Source of the DNA: Micractinium sp. NFX-FRZ | Lineage: Eukaryota; Chlorophyta; Trebouxiophyceae; Chlorellales; Chlorellaceae | NCBI GenBank assembly: GCA_029339195.1 | Contig: JAPTJF010000333.1 | Coordinates: forward strand, 1 to 64,000 | DNA: 64,000 nt | Direction: 5' to 3' | In this document: positions 10,216 through 21,151 of the stretch, one piece after another | Layout: each line of letters starts with the position of its first letter | Position numbering within the stretch: position 1 is the stretch's first letter | Program-made: the position numbers and the translations under genes | The notes under the pieces: model-generated | What the model was told of the DNA's origin: nothing | The model's database searches: none | What the model saw: the letters and a program-made list of their open reading frames with translations, nothing else

Positions 10216-13200
10216 ATGATAATCACAATGCCGAGAACCTGTCAATTTCAAGATGAACCCTTGTCTTTGAGTTTGCAGGAGGCGCAGCTCTTGCAGGAGG
10301 CGATTTTGGAGTATGCTCAGTCTCTTGAGAGCATAGGGCAGGCCCTGGAAGCCAGTCCCGACGAGGCGGAGCTGCTGGAGGTGCGGCAGCCTGAGCACCG
10401 CTTACTGGTGCCGCCCTGCCGCCACCGCTTGCTGCCTCTCTACCTCTACCCACCTGCCATGATCTGAGCGTGCAATTCTTCTCTGCTGTGTGCAGCTCAA
10501 AGAACAGCTGGAAGTGGCGCTGCGGGATGCAGAGGCCGCCCTTGCCGGCCTGCAGGGCACAAAGGAGGATGCAGCAGCAGAAGAGGCAGCAGCAGCAGCG
10601 GCAGCAGTAGCGGCCCCAGATGACCCAGCACCAGCAGTTGCAGCACCAGCACCAGCAGCAGGTGTTGCCGGGCCGCCAATTCGGCCCGCCGCCGGGCCGC
10701 CAGAGCGTGCGGCGTTGGCGCGTGGCGCAGCGCCCGCCCGCAACAACGCGCGCATCCACCCTCGCAGCAAATATGCCTTTGAGGCACCCGATTTTGCTGC
10801 CCTTGCACGCCTCTACCCCTCGCTGCAGCCCTTCCTGCTGCCGCCACCACGCATGCAGCGGCCAAGTGGCGCCAGCGGTGACACAGCCGAGGCAGCGGGG
10901 GCAGGAGGGGAGGAGGCTGCTGGTGTGCAGAGCGGCGGCGGCAGCAGTGCTTCTGTTGGCCCCACTTCCATCTCCCGGGCCTCCCTTGATTTTACGGACC
11001 CCTCGGCCTGCCGGGAGCTGACGCGCGTGCTGCTCCGGCACGACTTTGGGGTGGAGTGGTGGGTGCCGCTGGGCCAGCTGGTGCCACCTGTCACCAACCG
11101 GGTCAACTATATTCACTGGCTGGAGGACTTGCTGGCTCTGTCGGCGCCCCAAGGTGCGGCATTGCATGCTCCTGGGACAGTGTGGGGTTGTTTGGTTTGT
11201 GATTTCTGTCATGCTGCGGGCGCTGTGGTGCCCAGTGGGGCCCACCCGCATCGCATCGCTGCGCGCAGCCCTGCCGCACTGCAGCACTTGCTCACGCACC
11301 CCCACACGCACACACACAAACTGCTGCATCCCTGCTGGGCCTGCCTGGCCCCCACCCGCAGGCCAGGTGGCAGGGCTGGACATTGGGTGCGGCGCCAACC
11401 TGATCTACCCCCTGCTGGGTGCCGCGCTGTGCGGCTGGCGCATGGTGGGTGCTGACGTCACACCCGAGGCACTAACCTGGGCAGCCGCCAACCTTGGAGC
11501 CAACCCGCAGCTGGAAGGTCTGGTGGAGCTGAGGGGCGTGGAGATGCAGCCGGAGCAGCGGACCTTTCATGAGGAGAGAGCCGAGCGGAGCAAGGGTGGC
11601 GGCAGCAAGGCCGGCGACAGCGGCAGTGCTGTTGGTGGCACAGGGCAGGCGCCAGGCAAGACTGCTGCTGCTGCGGCAGCGGCACCCCCTGCAGCAGAGG
11701 CTGTCGCAGCAGCAGGTTCACGTGGTGGTGCGCAGCCAGACCCGCCACCGGCAGAGCTGGCAGCAGCGGCGCCTGCTCGCGTCACCCGGCTGGCGCCGGG
11801 CGCGGCCGCCGGGCACGGCATTGTGAGCAGCACGGTGCGGGCGGGCGAGCGCTTTGCCTTCTGCATGTGCAACCCTCCCTTCTTTGAGAGCCTGGAGGAG
11901 GCGGGGGGCAACCCGGCCACAGCGTTTGGTGGCACAGCAGCGGAGATGGTGTACCCAGGTAAGATCTCACCTCTCGCTTTTGCTCTCTCCTCTCTCTCAG
12001 CCTTGAGGGCGGGGGCTTTTGTGGGCGGGGCCCAAAGGCATGCTGTGCTGCCTTGCCTGGCAGGCTCTGCGTTCTGGGGTCACGGCGGAGGAAATGGTTG
12101 GTGAGGGGGCTTGAGGGCGGGCTTATCGGGGCGGGGGCGCGTGCTGTGCTGCCTTGCCTGCCAGCCCTGCCCCTCCCTTGCCAGGCGACACTTCCCCTGC
12201 AGTCCCCAACAAACCTGGGAGGCCACCGTCCTCGCATTCACCTGCTCTTACTCACCCGTATCTCCCCCCCCACACGTGTGCAGGCGGCGAGCTGGCGTTT
12301 GTGAGCGCCATGGTGCAGGATTCGCTGGTCCTAAGGGGGGCGGTGCACTGGTACACAACAATGGTGGGGAAGAAGGGGACGCTGCGGGCGGTACGGTCGC
12401 TGCTGTACCGCCACGGCGTACGAGTACTGCGCACCACTGAGCTGGCACAGGTGAAGGAGGGCGGGCATGGCGGGGGCGGTACGGTGGGTGTGGTACGGTG
12501 GGTGCTGTCTGAGCTGGCGCAGGCAAACACGGGGGGCAAGCGCAGGGCGGGCCGGGTGCAGGTGTGCATAACCATGCGGCAGCTGTATGCATGAGGATGC
12601 GGGGGCAGCAGGGCTGCTGCCATGAGCCCTTGCGGTTGGTGGTGCCGCCTGGGACGGCGGGCGGGGCGGCCAGACTGCACTGCGAGCTACCAGTGTGTTG
12701 CAGGGAGCTGCGTGCTCCTGCCTGCACACCACGCTGAGCGCAAGCCAGCTCTCTCTGCCCACCGAAAGCTGCAATCATGTGCACTGCAATCATGTGCACT
12801 GCAGGGCAAGACGTCACGGTGGGCGCTGGCCTGGAGCTTCAGTGCGGACCCAGCGGCAGCCAGCCAGCCGCTGTCGCGCTTCCCCGCCGCGGCTGCCGCA
12901 GCAGCGCCGGGCGACAAGCAACCGCAGGCCGGCGGCGGCGCAGCGGGGCAGCAGCAGGCAAAGCAGCAGCAGGGCGGTGCTCGGGTGCCGGGCAGGAAGC
13001 TGAGCTGGCAGGTGCAGGCCCCTGCACGCGCCGGAGCGGCGGTGCTGGGCGCCGTGCGGCAGTGCTTGCGCCAGGGGGCGGTACAGTGCAGCGATGCGGG
13101 GCCGTACTGCCTGCGCGGCAGCTACACGCCCACTGCGCAGGAGCTGGCGGCAGCGGCTGCTGATGATGCTGCCGAGGTGCTTGCCCCGCCCGCCGCCAAG

Positions 13201-13437
13201 CGGCCACGCACCGAAGTGGGCAGCGACGGCGGCAGCCAGGAAGGGCAGCAGGCACAGCAGGCACCACAGCAGGCACAGCAGCGTTGGCAGGTGGACCTCC
13301 AGCTGTTCCAGCAGCATGCCGGCCTCTTTCTTCTCACTGCCGTGCTGCACAAGTCTGCGCCCGAGGGCGCCCTGCCCTGGTTTGGCCAGCTGGCGCAGCG
13401 GGTGCAGGCGGCGCTGGCGGCTCAGTGGGCTGTGTAG
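10216..13437 (+). CDS. METTL16: METTL16/RlmF-type RNA N6-adenosine methyltransferase with N-terminal coiled coil
   Basis: Exons: 10216-10380, 10496-11153, 11362-11958, 12284-12450, 12805-13437, giving 739 residues. METTL16 homologues methylate adenosine in U6 snRNA and structured mRNA hairpins. Family signatures are ARIHPRSKYAFEAPDFAALA, the DFTDPSACRELTRVLL region, NRVNYIHWLEDLL, the S-adenosylmethionine loop GLDIGCGANLIYPLLG, the catalytic NPPF in FCMCNPPFFESLEEA, and GGELAFVSAMV. Exons 1-2 encode an amphipathic helical pair (LQEAILEYAQSLESIGQALE, LKEQLEVALRDAEAALAGLQ), not usual in METTL16 and reminiscent of the N-terminus of the splicing factor SPF30. An Ala-rich linker follows, and long Ala/Gly/Gln inserts sit after the SAM domain. 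The start could instead be the in-frame ATG at 10228. Introns 3 and 4 carry echoes of the preceding exon ends. Confidence 0.88.
12080..12105 (+). repeat. Echo of METTL16 exon 3 end
   Basis: The segment resembles the last coding bases plus donor of exon 3 (GCGGAGATGGTGTACCCAG/GTAAG), reading GCGGAGGAAATGGTTG/GTGAGG. The surrounding intron also contains a direct repeat around TGCTGTGCTGCCTTGCCTG. Confidence 0.6.
12501..12530 (+). repeat. Echo of METTL16 exon 4 end
   Basis: The sequence TGAGCTGGCGCAGGCAAAC repeats the real exon-intron boundary TGAGCTGGCACAG/GTGAAGG at 12438-12457. It lies about 70 bases downstream, with a GC in place of GT at the donor. Confidence 0.7.
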
Positions 13438-14694
13438 GCAGCGGCGGCGGGTCAAGCAGGGTTAGGGTACCCCTTAGGTTTAAGTACTCAAATCCTTGTG
13501 AAACCTCGCAACGCAACCCTCTCAAGCCTTACCCTCAACCCGCTGGAGGCTCAGTGGGCTGGGTAAGCAGCGGCGGCCGGTTGCAGCCATCAGCGGTTTC
13601 TCTTGCTGGCATCTGCATGGCAGTCTCCCCATTTGCCAGCTCCGCTGCATGGCAGCCTCCCCCGCGTGCAGCCTGCCTCTTGTGTTTTGTGCTGCTGGCT
13701 TACATGCCAAGTGGGTGAGAGTAAGCAAGTGCCATTCTACTGAGATGTGCACACTCTGAACTGTGCCTCAGGGAAGGGTTTTGCTGATCAGGCACACTGA
13801 CTGGTACTGCTGCCCTTGCCAGGTCAGGCAGGGGTGCGGGCAGAGGCAAGGAGCAGGGCTGGGAAGAGTGCATCGAGGGTGCAACCGGCGGGGAGGAGGA
13901 TGGAGTGCATCTCTCAGGAAGGGGGCGGAGGATGTCTGTGAGGGGTTTGGTGGCAAGGCGGTACTGCATTTGATGATGGGGGCACGTGTGTACCGGCGGG
14001 TGGCGCATTTGTTGAGGTTGGCAGACAGACATACGAGGCGGGGGAGAGGGGGACCAAGAGAGAGATTTGCGCAGCGCCTGAGGACCCTCGGTGGGAGTGG
14101 CACGCGGAGGGCTCCAGCACTGTTAAAGAAGGGGCAGCAAGAAGGGGCCGAAAGAAGGGGGGTTTGGGCAAGCGGCTGGGCTGCCACGGAAGGGAAGACT
14201 AGTGCGGCAGATCAGAAGGCTGGAGGGTGGCAGGAGTGACAGACCGGGGGAAAGAGAAGTGCCACAGAAGGGGCGGGGAGTCAGGGGGTTTTGAGTTCGA
14301 AGATTGGGATGGGCAGCGTGCATAGCGGCGCGTGCACATCTGGGCCTGGCTAGGTGCAAGCCAGGTATAGGACGTGCAGCGGAGGCACACAGGGGGTGTT
14401 TGGCAGGCGCGTGCTGAGCCACGCTGAGCACGACGTGGGGGAGCGCCCGGCACGGCATGACGGCACGGCGGGCGTAAGCCAGCGGGATGGTGGTGGCAAG
14501 GAGTGCAGGAGCAGCACGGGTGCGGGCCGCGCCAGGCTCTGGGCACAGCACAGCACAGCACAGCACGGCACAGCACGGCACGGGCAGGCTCGTCCACAGC
14601 CCGTGCCACCCCCGGGTAGCGGCGCCGCCCAGGCAGCGCCGCGGCGTGGGCACCCGCGCCGAGGCGCTTCTGCGAGCACCCGTGCCTCCGCCGC
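13438..14694. other. Convergent intergenic region with short repeats
   Basis: It lies between the stop codons of METTL16 (plus) and the GAF protein (minus). A copy of the METTL16 terminal segment (GGCTCAGTGGGCTG...GCAGCGGCGGC) recurs near 13548-13578, about 130 bases after the original. A pentamer microsatellite of CACAG/CACGG occupies roughly 14545-14590. Open frames here have no coding character. A TTACA at 13700-13704 is a possible minus-strand TGTAA signal but is far from the GAF stop. Confidence 0.6.
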
Positions 14695-17600
14695 TCAGGC
14701 GGCATGCCCGGCTTGCGCCCGGCGTGCGCGCGGCGGCGAAGACCACGCGCCGTGCCGCCCCACGGCGCCGGAACGCGTGAACAGGCGGCGTGCATTGGTC
14801 TCAAATACGTAGCAGCAGGCCAGGGGGAGCAGCACGCCGTGGAGGAAGACGCGCAGCAGGCCCAGCAGGAGGCAGCGGCGGGGGCACTGCTCGGCAAACA
14901 TGCGGCCGCAGATGGCAGGCAGCAGCTGGGTGTTGACCAAGTAAGCCAGCGGGGCTGCCACGGCTTGGTAGCGGAACCGCATCTGCAGGCAGGGCAACAG
15001 ACAGAGGGTTGGAGGGGCGTGGGCGGAGGGCGGTCGGGCGGCGGGCGGGCGCGGGGCCAGCTGCCGGGCTGCCCTGGGCTGGCCCGCTCTCTTCAGCGCA
15101 GAACCTCACTTCCCGGCCCGGCTCAAACCCTGCATCACACCCCTGAGCCAGGCCTGCCATTCAGCTGGGAAAGCCAGCCCCACCAACCTGATTGACGAAG
15201 AGAACTGCCACCCCTTCAAGCTCCCAAACTCTCTGCAGCCACAATCGCCTGGACGGCCAGCCCCACCACCTCAACCGACACTGTTCCGCGAAACTGCCAA
15301 CTCGTCACCTGGAATGCCAGCCCCACCACCTTGACTGGCACTCTATATTACCACCAACTCTTGATACAATCCTACTGCCAACCACTGCCAACTCTGGATG
15401 CAATCCTACTGCCGCCTGGATGGCCAGCCCACCACCCTTACCGGCGCTCTTCAGCTGCCAGCTCTGGGCAGCCACGCTCACCTGGATGGCCACCCCCACC
15501 ACCTTAACCGGCGCTCTCCACCTGCCAACTCTGAACACCGCCGACTGCCGCCACCTGCCAGCTCCTTGCAGCCACGCTCACCTGGAAGGCCAGCCCCACA
15601 ACGGTCATCCAGCCGAAGGACTGGAGGTAGAGGGGGTTGCGGAAGGCGGCTGGGTCCATGATGTGCAGGTAGTTGGAGATGCTGCGGGGAGCGGGGGGGG
15701 AGGGGACGAAGGGCGACGCGAACCGTCAGCACAGTTGCGGAACGAGGCGAGGTGGCATGATGTGCAGGTAGTTGGAGATGCTGCGGGGGAGCGGGGGGTG
15801 GGGGGACGAAGGGCGACGCAATCGTCGTCAGCACAAGTGAGGGCGGCGGGTCCGGCGCAGGCATGCGGTTGGGACCGCTGCGGTGTTTTCAAGGAGGAGT
15901 CAAGTGGGTGCCTTTGGTATGGAAAGCGCTGGGTTTTGAGCTGCAGCCTCCGCACTCCCCCGCTGCTGAATGCGCAGAGGGTGGCGGGTTTGTACGCCAG
16001 GCATGGCAGGGCGCAGGCAGGCATGGCATGGCAGGCAGGGCGCAGACACGGGGGTGCGAATGCGCTGGTTGGTGAAGCGCGCAGGCGTGGGCCAGGGGAG
16101 AACGGGGCGAGAGGGAGAGTGGGAAGAGAGGGGAGAGAGGGAGAGAGGGGAGAGAACGGGACAGGGTGCGGGCTGTTGCCAGTGAGTTTGGGGCCGGCAC
16201 TGCACCTGGGGCCGGCTTCTGAGCTGGCGGCTTCTGAGCTGGCGGCTTGCCTGGTCATCCACGCTGTGCAGGCCACCCAGGTGAAGGCCAGCAGCAGGTC
16301 CCGGTGCCTGGCAAACCTGCGCACCAGAGTGCACGGGCAGGCAGTGGGATGAGGGTGAGGTCAGGCAGTGACAGGAGGGTGAGGGAGGTCAGGAAGGAGC
16401 AGGAGGGGGAGGTCAGGGGATCGTCGGCAGCGGGCCAGCAGCAGCAGCAGGCCTGCACCAGGGCAGGCAGATGAGCAGGCAGGGTCGAAACTGGGGGCAG
16501 AGTGGGGAGGGCCTGGGGAGCAGACACGCGTATTGTTGGCAGGCACAGCTGGCATCCCCCAGGGGTCGCAGCTCCAGCAGGCAAGCCGGCAGGCAGGCGG
16601 GCGCGGGGGCGGACAGGCAGGCGGGCGGGGAGGCAGGGGGGCATGCAGGTGGAGCCGGCGGGCGCCTCACCATCCACGCCCTCGCTTCGTCAGCAGCAGC
16701 GTGCCGGGCAGCATGCCTGCAAAGCCCGCCATGCACTTCCAGCCCAAGCGCTTGGCCAGGAAGAAAGGGGTGCCGGGAAGGAAGGCCTCCATGCTGCGGG
16801 GGGAGGGATGGGGTGCGAGGAGGAAAGGAGTGAGGAGGAAAGGAAAGAAACTAATATAGGCGAGGGACACGGGGGGGGGGAAGCTGGGTGTGAAGTGAGG
16901 ATGAGAGGAGTGCCGGGGAGGGAGGCCTGCATGCTGCAGGGGGAGGGATGGAGTGCCGGGAGGAAAGGAATGCGGAGGAAGAGGTGGGAAGGAAAGAGTG
17001 TTGGGCGAATTGCTTTCTGGCAGGCGGGCAGGCGGTGGGCAGGACCAACCGAAATTGAGCTGCGGGCACGAGGCAGGCAGGCAAGCGCGCGGGCACCGTG
17101 CGCCGCAGAAGCGAGAGCACTGCGGCTCTCAAGCCAGAGCGCAGGCAGATGCGGTTAGATAAAGCGTGCGCGCGCCGAGCAAAGCTACAGAAGGAAGGGG
17201 CACATGGGCAAGGAAGAGACAGAGAGGGGAAACAGGGAGAAACGTGCCCCAACGACCACACCACCACCACCACATCACCACCACCCACCCACCCACCAAT
17301 AGAAGAGCAGGCAGATGAAGTATGCGCAGGCGTCCACCCGCTGCATGTGCTCCGCGTGGTAAGCGCCAAACTCCCGCTCCTGCTGCCGGCTGCGGAAGGT
17401 GAGCAGGGCGCGGGAGAAGGCGCGGGGTCCCGCACGCCCGGCGCCGCCGCCGGCCGCGCCGCCGCCCTGCCCCGGCGCTTCCCCGGGGGCAGGCGGCCCG
17501 CCGATGCTGCTGCCAGGCCCGTCAGCATCCTCATGCTCCTCCTCCGCATCTCCCTCCTCGTCGTCAAACGAGCGCCCCCACCCAGCATCCAGGTCGCTTG

Positions 17601-18917
17601 CCCAGCCGTCGCTCTCGCGCTCGTCGCGCCCGCTGCCGGGCTGCTGAGCTGGCGTGAGCAGCAGCGAGGTGACGAGATCAGCGAGATACTGCAGGGAAGG
17701 GTTGGTGTGGGAGCAGTGCGCGTGAGGGATCGAGAGGCATGAGGAGGGGCGTGACTGGAGGCACAGCCGGCAGGTCCAAGCCTGTGCCTCGGGGGGCTGC
17801 TCTTACTGGGGGGCGGTGTACCGCGGCGGCACCCTGTCAGTGCGCCCACAGGCTGGCGCATGCGCACGTGCGGGCACAGGCATGGATGCATTGGACCAGG
17901 GGCGCCCACAAATTGCGCGCAAGGCCACGGGCGGCTGCCCGCCCACCTGCAGCGCCTCCCCCTGCTCCTTGCACAGAGCGTGCGCCAGCAGCAGTGCGCC
18001 CTTGAGCGAGCTGCGGGGCCACATAGGCAGGCAGGTGGCAGCGAGGGGCGTGGTGAGGGGATGCTAGGATGGAAAACCCAGGTGAAGCAGGGCTGGCTGT
18101 GGCTAGCGGCACGTGCGGCGGGCCCGGCGAAGCCAGCACCTTTACTTTGCCCCAGGCGGCTGTCATGCAAGGCAGGCGTCCCTGTTTGGCGGCCTGCTGG
18201 GCCATCACAGTATGACACCCATGATACCCCACGTGGCGGTGCAGTGCGCGTAGCAGGCCCCACTCCTTGCCAGCAGTGGCAGCAGCCAAGGCCCCGCTCA
18301 CGTGCTGGTGATGTGTGCCGCGGTGGGGAACCCAACGGTGAGGGCTCCCAGGCAGGGCGGCCCTTCCGCCGAACAGCTGCCCGCCTTGCCGTCGGGGCCC
18401 GCCAGAGGCAGGCAAACAACGGCGGCGCACCCCGTCTCCGCCACAACAGCTGCCACGTCCTCCATGATGTGTCCCCTGCAGGGCAGTCGATCAGTCGCGT
18501 GCAACCCTGTGAGGGCCGGGTGGCAGGAGGACAGCGAGCAATGTGGGGGCTGGTGCACGGCAAGGTCCTGCCGCCAGGCCGCCGAGCGGTGGCGGGTGCA
18601 GGGGGCTGTGCTGCCAGACCCCCCGCCCACCTGTGTTCGGCAACGTTCTTCATCAGCTTGGACTTGCGCTCGTTCATGCAGGAAGCTGCAAGCGACGGGC
18701 CAGCAAGCAGGGAAGGGCCGCGACCGGAGCTCGCAAGCAAGTTGCCGCTGCACAGCCGGGTGCTGGTGCTAGCAGCGCATTTGAGCGTGATGCTGCAGAA
18801 CGCCGCGGTGGGCAGCACTTTCGCAAGCGTCACGCAGTGGGCGGCATCCGCCCCGGGCTGCTGCAGCGCTTGCACGGCTGCTGCGGCGGCGGCACTGGCG
18901 CCGTCAACACAAGTCAT
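14695..18917 (-). CDS. GAF-domain multi-spanning membrane protein (unknown function)
   Basis: Exons on the minus strand: 18917-18631, 18475-18302, 18010-17947, 17688-17297, 16793-16671, 16316-16206 (or a GC donor ending at 16251), 15681-15582, 14982-14695, giving about 512 residues. The N-terminal half looks like a GAF small-molecule sensor fold: VTLAKVLPTAAFCSITLK, GHIMEDVAAVVAETGCAAVV, CLGALTVGFPTAAHITS, LLLAHALCKEQGEALQ and YLADLVTSLLL. An acidic Gly-rich linker (FDDEEGDAEEEHEDADG) leads to a membrane half with about six hydrophobic segments, including AYFICLLFYC, DLLLAFTWVACTAWM, GWMTVVGLAF and LLLGLLRVFLHGVLLPLACC. This suggests a membrane-bound sensor, but I know no named family. The last exon's Arg-rich tail is less certain. 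Confidence 0.72.
15241..15510. repeat. Minisatellite built from the exon 7 donor boundary of the GAF gene
   Basis: Several units of about 60-90 bases share the core CCTGGANGGCCAGCCCCACC. Reverse-complemented, this core resembles the real exon end GGGCTGGCCTTCCAG/GTGAG at 15575-15598. The units lie downstream in the same intron, so the repeat appears seeded by the splice boundary. Confidence 0.8.
15750..15821 (-). repeat. Near-identical echo of GAF gene exon 7 start
   Basis: The segment from GATGTGCAGGTAGTTGGAG through GACGAAGGGCGACGC duplicates 15655-15720 with few changes. It includes the acceptor and the codons for ISNYLHIM. Two acceptors of almost equal quality therefore lie about 100 bases apart. 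Confidence 0.9.
16912..16950 (-). repeat. Echo of GAF gene exon 5 start
   Basis: On the minus strand this reads CTGCAG then MQASLPGTPLIL, against the true exon at 16793 reading MEAFLPGTPFFL. It lies about 130 bases upstream of the true acceptor. Confidence 0.85.
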
Positions 18918-20182
18918 GTCTCAGTGATTGCAGCTAAGCGATCGGGCCCCGGCGCGGATATCACGCCCGTGCGCAGGACCACCGCCGGCGGCTCCATCTG
19001 CCCCAAACTCAGTTTGGTCGTCTCAACAACAACATGACCTCAGGCATGAGCATACTGTTCTTGCGTGTTTGGAAGCGAGCGGCGGGCCAAAAGCATGATG
19101 AACCCTAGCCCGCCCCGCGGTGCCGCCAAACCCTTTGCCCGGCCCTGTATCCCACTTCCCACTGCCGCCCTACACACGCCTCATCCCTGCCCAACAGAGC
19201 ATCCTGCCTCCGAAGCATGTAAGCCCAACGACTTCCCTGCGGCCCTACCTGTTGACGGCCACAACTGCTTCGGTGGTGTTGCTGGGTGCCGTCACGCTGC
19301 GCAGGTATCTCTGCGTGCGTCCCCCTCGCCCTGGCGGCATTCCAGCCTTGGAGGAGGAGTGCACACCCCTGGCTTCAAGTACATGTCACACGCACCAGCA
19401 CAGCCGCGGTGGTTAGTTCTGCCTGCAGCCAGCTCCTGCAGAGCCACAAGCGTGCCAGCCAGGAAGCCCAGCTCACACCTGGCGGTGCCGCAGCTCGCGC
19501 TCCTCTGGCCCTCCATTTGCATGTGCAAAGCACCCCCTACAGCTGATGGCAAGCACGAGGCATGCCGAGGGCCCCAAAGCGTCCCCTTGGAGCGTCCAAA
19601 GTGCAGACATCAGGGGCAAGGCCTTCCCATGCAGGCAGGCGCGCGCAAGCAAGGAGGCGCCAGGTGGGCGGCAGGTGCCGGCAACAGGATGACAAGACGG
19701 CACCGCAGGCCGCTCCCGCCCCTCTTAACATCTCCCCTGACTGATCACCGGCTTGCTTCCCAGCAAAGTAGGAGCTCCGGACCAGTGCCCCCGCCCCCAA
19801 GAGCCGCCCCGCAACTTTGGACGCCGCTGCAGGTGCCTGTGCGCCACCCCGCCCCAATTTTCGGCCGTGCCATGCCGCAATGCATAATGACCGCACTCGT
19901 GCGGGGCCGGGCGCGTTGAGCCGGGGTGGGGCGGAAGTAGGGGCGCCTCCCGCCGTCCCGCCCCGTTGTGAGGACCCGCCCGGCGGCCCGCCTCGCACTG
20001 GCGCCTCTTTGCGTCTGGGGTGTGATAGCCTCGAAGCCTTTTGCCGCCCTCCCATCCTCCCCCTCCCCTCCCCGCACGCCCTTGGGCTCCTTTTGACACC
20101 GGCCCACCCCCTCCCGCAGCTCCCCAACCCTCTGTGCCCGTCGCCCGCCCGCGCGTCGCTCACCCCCTCACCGCCGTCCAGC
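18918..20182. promoter_or_regulatory. Divergent intergenic region, no confident gene
   Basis: It lies between the GAF protein start (minus) and the 192-residue protein start (plus). A long open frame at 19065-19919 has no family motifs and reads as low-complexity Pro/Ala/Arg, so I did not call it. Both promoters are expected here, and no element was identified. Confidence 0.4.
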
Positions 20183-21151
20183 ATGCCCGGCACGCCGCGC
20201 TCCCCCCACTGGCAGCCCCTCCGCCACTCCATCTTCGACTTCTCCTCCTCGTCCGATGCCTACTCCTCTGTCCACTCTGCCGCCGACGGTGACGAAGACG
20301 AGGGCTTCCTGGAGTCGTTTGAAAGCCTGAAGGCAGCCAGCGCCAGCCTGTCGCTGCACGAAAGCCACTCCTGCTCCTGCCTGCTGCCCTGCGGGCTGCT
20401 GCCGGACGAGCTGGCCGAGCTGGAAAGCGCGACAGAGGCGGCGGCCTCGCCCGCACTGCAGGGTGAGGTGGGCGGGGCGGGCGGGGCAGGCGGGCAGGCA
20501 GGCAGGCATGTAGGGGTCGGGGCTTCCCGCGAGGGTGTGCAAGGGCAGGGTGGCGGGGGGCGGCATGCAGGGCAGCTGGGATGGGGCAGTGGAGCAGAGC
20601 TGCCCTGCAGCTCTTGCAGCACACCCAGAACTTGCCTCCGGCACAGCGTTAGCTGCGGGCCCTGTGTGCCCGCGCCCACCTGCCTTTCAGCCTGCCCCTT
20701 CCTCAACTTCCATCCGCCAGCTCCTCAACTTCCATCCGCCAGCCACGCTGCCTTCGCCCCAACCCGTGTACCCGCTGCGCTGCGGTACCCCCCTCAACCG
20801 GTGTGCCTCTCCCTCTCCACCTTCCCCTCCCCCGCCCGCAACCACACTGCAGTGGAGGCAGCTGTGAAGAGCCTGAGCAGCATCACCCTTGCGGGCGGTC
20901 ATGATGAGCCCACCGCCCCGCTCACCCCCACCACCTCTCGTGAGCCCCTCATCCTGACCGCCGTCAGCCTGGCGAGCACCCACGAGGCAGTGCATCCTGG
21001 GGCCCTGCCGGGTACTCTGGGCGGGGTCGGCAGCGGCGCCAGCAAGGGGGGCACTGCTGACGTGGCGGGTGCTGCTGACGTGGCCCCTGCTAGCGTGGAG
21101 CCTGCCACTGAGGCGGCCCCAGCGGAGCCTGCCACTGCTGCCGCCAGCTGA
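20183..21151 (+). CDS. Unknown acidic/Ser-Ala-rich protein (192 aa)
   Basis: Exons 20183-20462 and 20853-21151, joined by a phase-1 GT-AG intron. The N-terminal part is Ser/Asp-rich (HSIFDFSSSSDAYSSVHSA, DGDEDEGFLESFESL) and contains Cys (HESHSCSCLLPC). The second exon has VEAAVKSLSSITLAGGHDEP and an Ala/Pro/Glu-rich tail with a short PATEAAPAEPAT repeat. No family was recognised. The intron holds a perfect 21-22 base tandem repeat at about 20702-20743. Support comes from frame continuity and compositional difference from the flanks. Confidence 0.55.
   Translation: MPGTPRSPHWQPLRHSIFDFSSSSDAYSSVHSAADGDEDEGFLESFESLKAASASLSLHESHSCSCLLPCGLLPDELAELESATEAAASPALQGEVGGAGGAGGQAGRHVGVGASREGVQGQGGGGRHAGQLGWGSGAELPCSSCSTPRTCLRHSVSCGPCVPAPTCLSACPFLNFHPPAPQLPSASHAAFAPTRVPAALRYPPQPVCLSLSTFPSPARNHTAVEAAVKSLSSITLAGGHDEPTAPLTPTTSREPLILTAVSLASTHEAVHPGALPGTLGGVGSGASKGGTADVAGAADVAPASVEPATEAAPAEPATAAAS

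Noticed and set aside
14545..14590. Possible CRISPR-like or tRNA-related repeat
   Set aside because: It is a simple CACAG/CACGG pentamer run without unique spacers or cloverleaf potential.
16851..18917. 688-codon uninterrupted minus-strand frame
   Set aside because: It reads through GAF-gene introns. Clear GT-AG junctions and GAF/membrane motifs lie in changing frames, so the spliced model is preferred.
19065..19919. Open frame of 285 codons on the plus strand
   Set aside because: Low-complexity Pro/Ala/Arg translation, no motifs, overlapping open frames on both strands. It looks like GC-rich non-coding sequence between divergent genes.
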